Assembly (NCBI GenBank): GCA_036245525.1
Contig: BTPG01000007.1
Span: forward strand, 125,019,815 to 125,083,814
Direction: 5' to 3'
DNA length: 64,000 nucleotides
From: Semisulcospira habei
Taxonomy: Eukaryota; Mollusca; Gastropoda; Semisulcospiridae
Position numbers and translations under genes: made by a program. Below are positions 61,230 to 64,000 of this stretch, piece by piece. How positions within the stretch are numbered: the stretch's first letter is position 1; each line of letters starts with the position of its first letter. A model generated the notes under the pieces. The model ran no database searches and was not told the origin of the DNA. It was given only the letters and a program-made list of their open reading frames with translations.

Positions 61230-62935
61230 GGGGCCGGCTGCTGTTTCGGTGCCTCCGGCTAGACCTGCCTGGCTACCGTAGCGGTCTTCGGGGTTTAAAC
61301 CCCGACCAGTATAGCCCTAGTCATCATCAGCCCTACTTGAGCAGGTGGCAGGCCATGATTGGGTTCAACGGTTGAGGCTTGTTGATGCCCTCGCTATGAA
61401 GGAACCAAGCGAAGAAGCCTGTATATTTTCTTCAGGTAAGGTGTTCTAGTCTCCGATGGTCCTTGGGAAGAAGGATTCGTTCCTGTAGGCTGTCCGGCAT
61501 GGGATCCGCTGGAACTGTTGTGTGACCGCGTCGAGCTTGCACACTGGAGGGGATGAGCTGCTTGCAATGGGCGAAAGCTAAGCCATTCTTGATCTTATAT
61601 AACATTGCTAAGCGAGCCCTCTTTCTGTGTTCTTGGAGTCTGCCAGTTCAGGTGCTGCAGCATTTGCCCCATACTGGATGTGTTTCTGTGTCTGTTCAGG
61701 ACAAAGCGGGCTGCTCGTCTCTAGACTGACTCGATCCTGGCAATTTCCTTGTCCTGATGCGGGTCCCACACACAGCTCGTGTACTCCAGAATGGGCCGGA
61801 CCAGTGATCTGTAGGCAAGCTCCTTGACTGCGACTGAACCGATCTTCAGGTTTCTCCGCAGGAACCCCAGCATCTTGTTTGCCTTGCTGCATATCTGGTT
61901 GATGTGGGTGTCCCAGCTGGCATCCTTTTGTATGGTCGGCCCAGTTACTTTGTGGGCCTCGTCAAGGGTGTGTCCGTGTAGGGAGTACTGATGACTTCTG
62001 TTCACTCTGCTATGTGATACTGGTAGAGCGACACATTTCTGTGGGTGAAACTGCATGTCCCATTTGCTTTCCCATGCGCACAGGGCATTTAGGTCCTCCT
62101 GTAGCATATCAGGGGCGGACTAAGGCAATGGGGCGGTATACCACGGTGTCATCTGCAAACAGGCGAGTTCTTGAGTTTACTCTTTCTGGCATGTTGTTTA
62201 TATACAGCAGGAACCTACGATGGATCCTTGGGGTACTATGGAACGCAAATCGGTGTGGGTGGACCTAGCACCCTCAACTACCACCGCTTGATGTCTGCCT
62301 CAGAGGAAGTTTGCAATCCATCTGTTGGTGTTGTCCCCGATGCCGTAGCAGTCCAGCCCATGGAGCAAAAGACCATGGTTCACCCTGTCGAACGCCCCAG
62401 CAAAGTCCATTACAATGACGTCCGTCTGCAGGTCCTGCTCGAAGTTCGTTATAATTTCATCTGCGTATTCCAGCAGCCGCGTCTCACAAGATCGTTTCGC
62501 TCGGAAGGCATGCTGGTATGGGTTTAGGATACTGTTGGTCTCAAGGTGATCCATGATGCCGCCGACGATGATATGCTCCAGCAGCTTACATGGGATGCTT
62601 GTGAGCGACACAGGCCTGTAGGTAGCTGGGTCGTAGCTCTTGCCTTTATTGAAGATGGGGGTGACAAGCGCATCCTTCCAGTCTGATGGGACGTTGCCTG
62701 TTTGGAAGGGGAGTTGGAAGATCTTGGTAAACAGGGAGGCAAGTTCTGCGGACAGTTCTTTTAATATGCGAGGGGAGATGCTATTTGGACCGGCAGCCTT
62801 TGCTAGATTCAGACCCTGCAGGAGCTTCTCTACACCCTTCACACTGATCGCGGTCTCTGGCATGCAGCTGACTGCTGTAGTTGTTTCTGTAGCTTGGCAG
62901 TCTGCACTTGCGCTCTATTTCTCCTGGGCTCAATG
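61230..62935 (-). mobile_element. Jockey/CR1-like LINE, 5' truncated, decayed
   Basis: It interrupts duplication unit 2 between the poly-G region and GTGAACAAACGTTATCATGA (62941). The reverse strand encodes RT motifs over two frames. The exact 3' end is not resolved; a palindrome GGGGTTTAAACCCC (61289-61302) lies in the 3' region. Confidence 0.75.
61608..62863 (-). pseudogene. LINE reverse transcriptase, frameshifted
   Basis: The first frame (62863-62300) reads LNLAKAAGPNSISPRILKEL, YDPATYRPVSLTSIPCKLLE, HAFRAKRSCETRLLEYADE and VIVMDFAGAFDRVNHGLLLH, then IGDNTNRWIANFL. The catalytic LFADDTVVYR is readable near 62160-62130 but in another frame, followed by a stop. A third segment (62107-61721) gives MLQEDLNALCAWESKWDMQF and NKMLGFLRRNLKIGSVAVKE through LVRPILEYTSCVWDPH. 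At least two frameshifts, so inactive. Confidence 0.82.
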
Positions 62936-63125
62936 TGATTGTGAACAAACGTTATCATGACTACGGTGAAATGTTACAGAACTGACACCTCGTTTGTTAA
63001 AAAAAGATCAGCAGTACCATCAGCTCTGGCTGTAAAATGTCCCCACATTCAGTCACCCTTATCACTCTGCCAACCCACCATCTGGCTGTTCCACCATAGC
63101 TGTGTGTAGCTGACCTATCATTGCC

Positions 63126-63166
63126 CCCCCCCCCCCCCCCCCCCACCCCCCCCCCCCCCCCCCCCC
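63126..63166. repeat. Poly-C tract
   Basis: About 40 C with one A. The partner position in unit 1 (about 56366-56372) has only a short C run, so the tract expanded after duplication. Confidence 0.88.
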
Positions 63167-63347
63167 TCCGACAACACATCAAAATCAAATTTTTACCAAA
63201 TGTGTTAGGGCAACCAAAGTGTACAAATCACAGTCACATGTATTTTCGTTTTCACTACTTTAGAAGCAGAGTTAGCTATCCTAGTGTAAGCTATCCACCA
63301 CCGACGGACAATGACCAGTTCTATTCCTCAGCGACTACAAATAGTGG

Positions 63348-63737
63348 TTGATTGATTGATTGTACATTGCTTAACATCCCGGCAGCAACATGGCTTTCTC
63401 AGGAGGTGCCTGCACTGCTTGTGAAAAAAAATAAAAATAAACAGAACATTGAATGTATGTCGCCAGCCGGTCAAATACATTAAATAAACCTAACACATAG
63501 GGCCTAAAAAAAGCTAATACCATTTAGCAACACACATCCAATATCAAGAGCTACAGGCAGTGCAGACAGTAGGGAGAGTTTTAAAAAGGCAAATACAGGT
63601 GAATGGACAAAGGGTAGACAGAAACACATGCCCCAGAATAGAGAGAAAAACCAACCCTGTGGGGCTGACCAGGGTGACCCTGGGAACTAAAAAATACCTA
63701 ACCCCACCCAAGTCCCCCAGGGCAGACCCGGGTGGGG
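63348..63737 (-). mobile_element. SINE-like element, complete, with target duplication
   Basis: 390 bp flanked by 12-bp direct repeats TACAAATAGTGG (63336-63347 and 63738-63749). Same ends as the copies at 29482 and 33417. The empty site is preserved in duplication unit 1 at about 56825-56836. Confidence 0.92.
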
Positions 63738-64000
63738 TACAAATAGTGGGACTTGTGGCAGAAGTCTCAGACTCAGAGAAACAAGGGAGCAGTCGTGGCA
63801 GCATTAATGTTTACAGCAAAATAATTATTTCTGCATGTCTTCCTAAAACTACTGGTGGAAATTAGGTAGCATCAAATATATATATACACAATACTTCCAA
63901 AAATCTTTGAAATCCAATAACAGATAACACCACACAGGCTGGGTTTTTTCTACAACAAACCAAGGGGAATTACTCAGCGCTGGACAACAGTTAGATACCC

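Larger units (their letters stand above)
57055..63960. repeat. Direct segmental duplication, unit 2, expanded by insertions
   Basis: Collinear with 54840-57054 once the L1x LINE (57105-60715), the LINE at about 61230-62935 and the SINE-like element (63348-63737) are removed. Confidence 0.75.

Noticed and set aside
61270..61320. tRNA-like or SINE head around GGGGTTTAAACCCC
   Set aside because: No cloverleaf could be formed and no anticodon or acceptor stem was recognised.

Overview
The window looks like animal nuclear DNA, most likely from a mollusc and probably a gastropod. That placement is an inference from intron-split genes with GT/AG borders, dense non-LTR and DIRS retroelements, many short palindromic repeats and long poly-C/poly-G tracts; no taxon-specific gene proves it. 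Two host genes can be read. The + strand carries the last four coding exons of a two-pore channel gene (TPCN1-like; 6264-8480). The - strand carries five exons of Ran-binding protein 1 (RANBP1; 51268 down to 47361), with its first exon not found. They are convergent, and the roughly 39 kb between their stop codons is almost wholly repeats.

Layout: 1-1257, the 5' part of a LINE (family L1x, my label) on the - strand with an apparently open endonuclease frame; 1258-6036, a GC-rich, frameshifted DIRS-like element (gag-like, RT-RNase H, tyrosine recombinase, internal complementary region) lying upstream of the first visible TPCN1 exon; 6264-8480, TPCN1 exons; 8481-17370, a swarm of TTAA-bounded palindromic MITEs plus an L2/CR1-like LINE tail; 17785-22272, two copies of a second LINE (family X); 22500-26300, more palindromic MITEs; 27815-28668 and 35697-37165, a dispersed repeat built of ~150-165 bp tandem units (RPT-A); 29482-29868, a SINE-like element; 31602-35610, a decayed L1x copy holding two nested SINE-like copies; 37171-43524, a second DIRS-like element on the - strand with an unusually clear internal complementary region; 43500-47200, scattered palindromes; 47361-51268, RANBP1, whose last intron holds RPT-A and a hAT-like insertion; 51541-52865, a fold-back composite with 15-bp target duplications; 52885-54196, a second L2/CR1-like LINE; 54840-64000, a direct duplication whose second copy has received a full-length L1x LINE (intact 1009-codon ORF), another LINE and a SINE-like element.

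The most unusual content is the palindromic MITE swarm. At least three sequence families (here H1, H2/H2b and H3) share TTAA-CCC ends, as piggyBac-type elements do, and carry near-perfect inverted repeats of 30-53 bp per arm. In several places neighbouring elements abut and share a single TTAA, forming trains. The tandem duplication at the right end gives filled/empty site pairs for two retroelement insertions. Family names H1-H5, L1x, X, RPT-A and 'SINE-like' are working labels, not database names. Exon borders rest on reading frame and splice consensus only.
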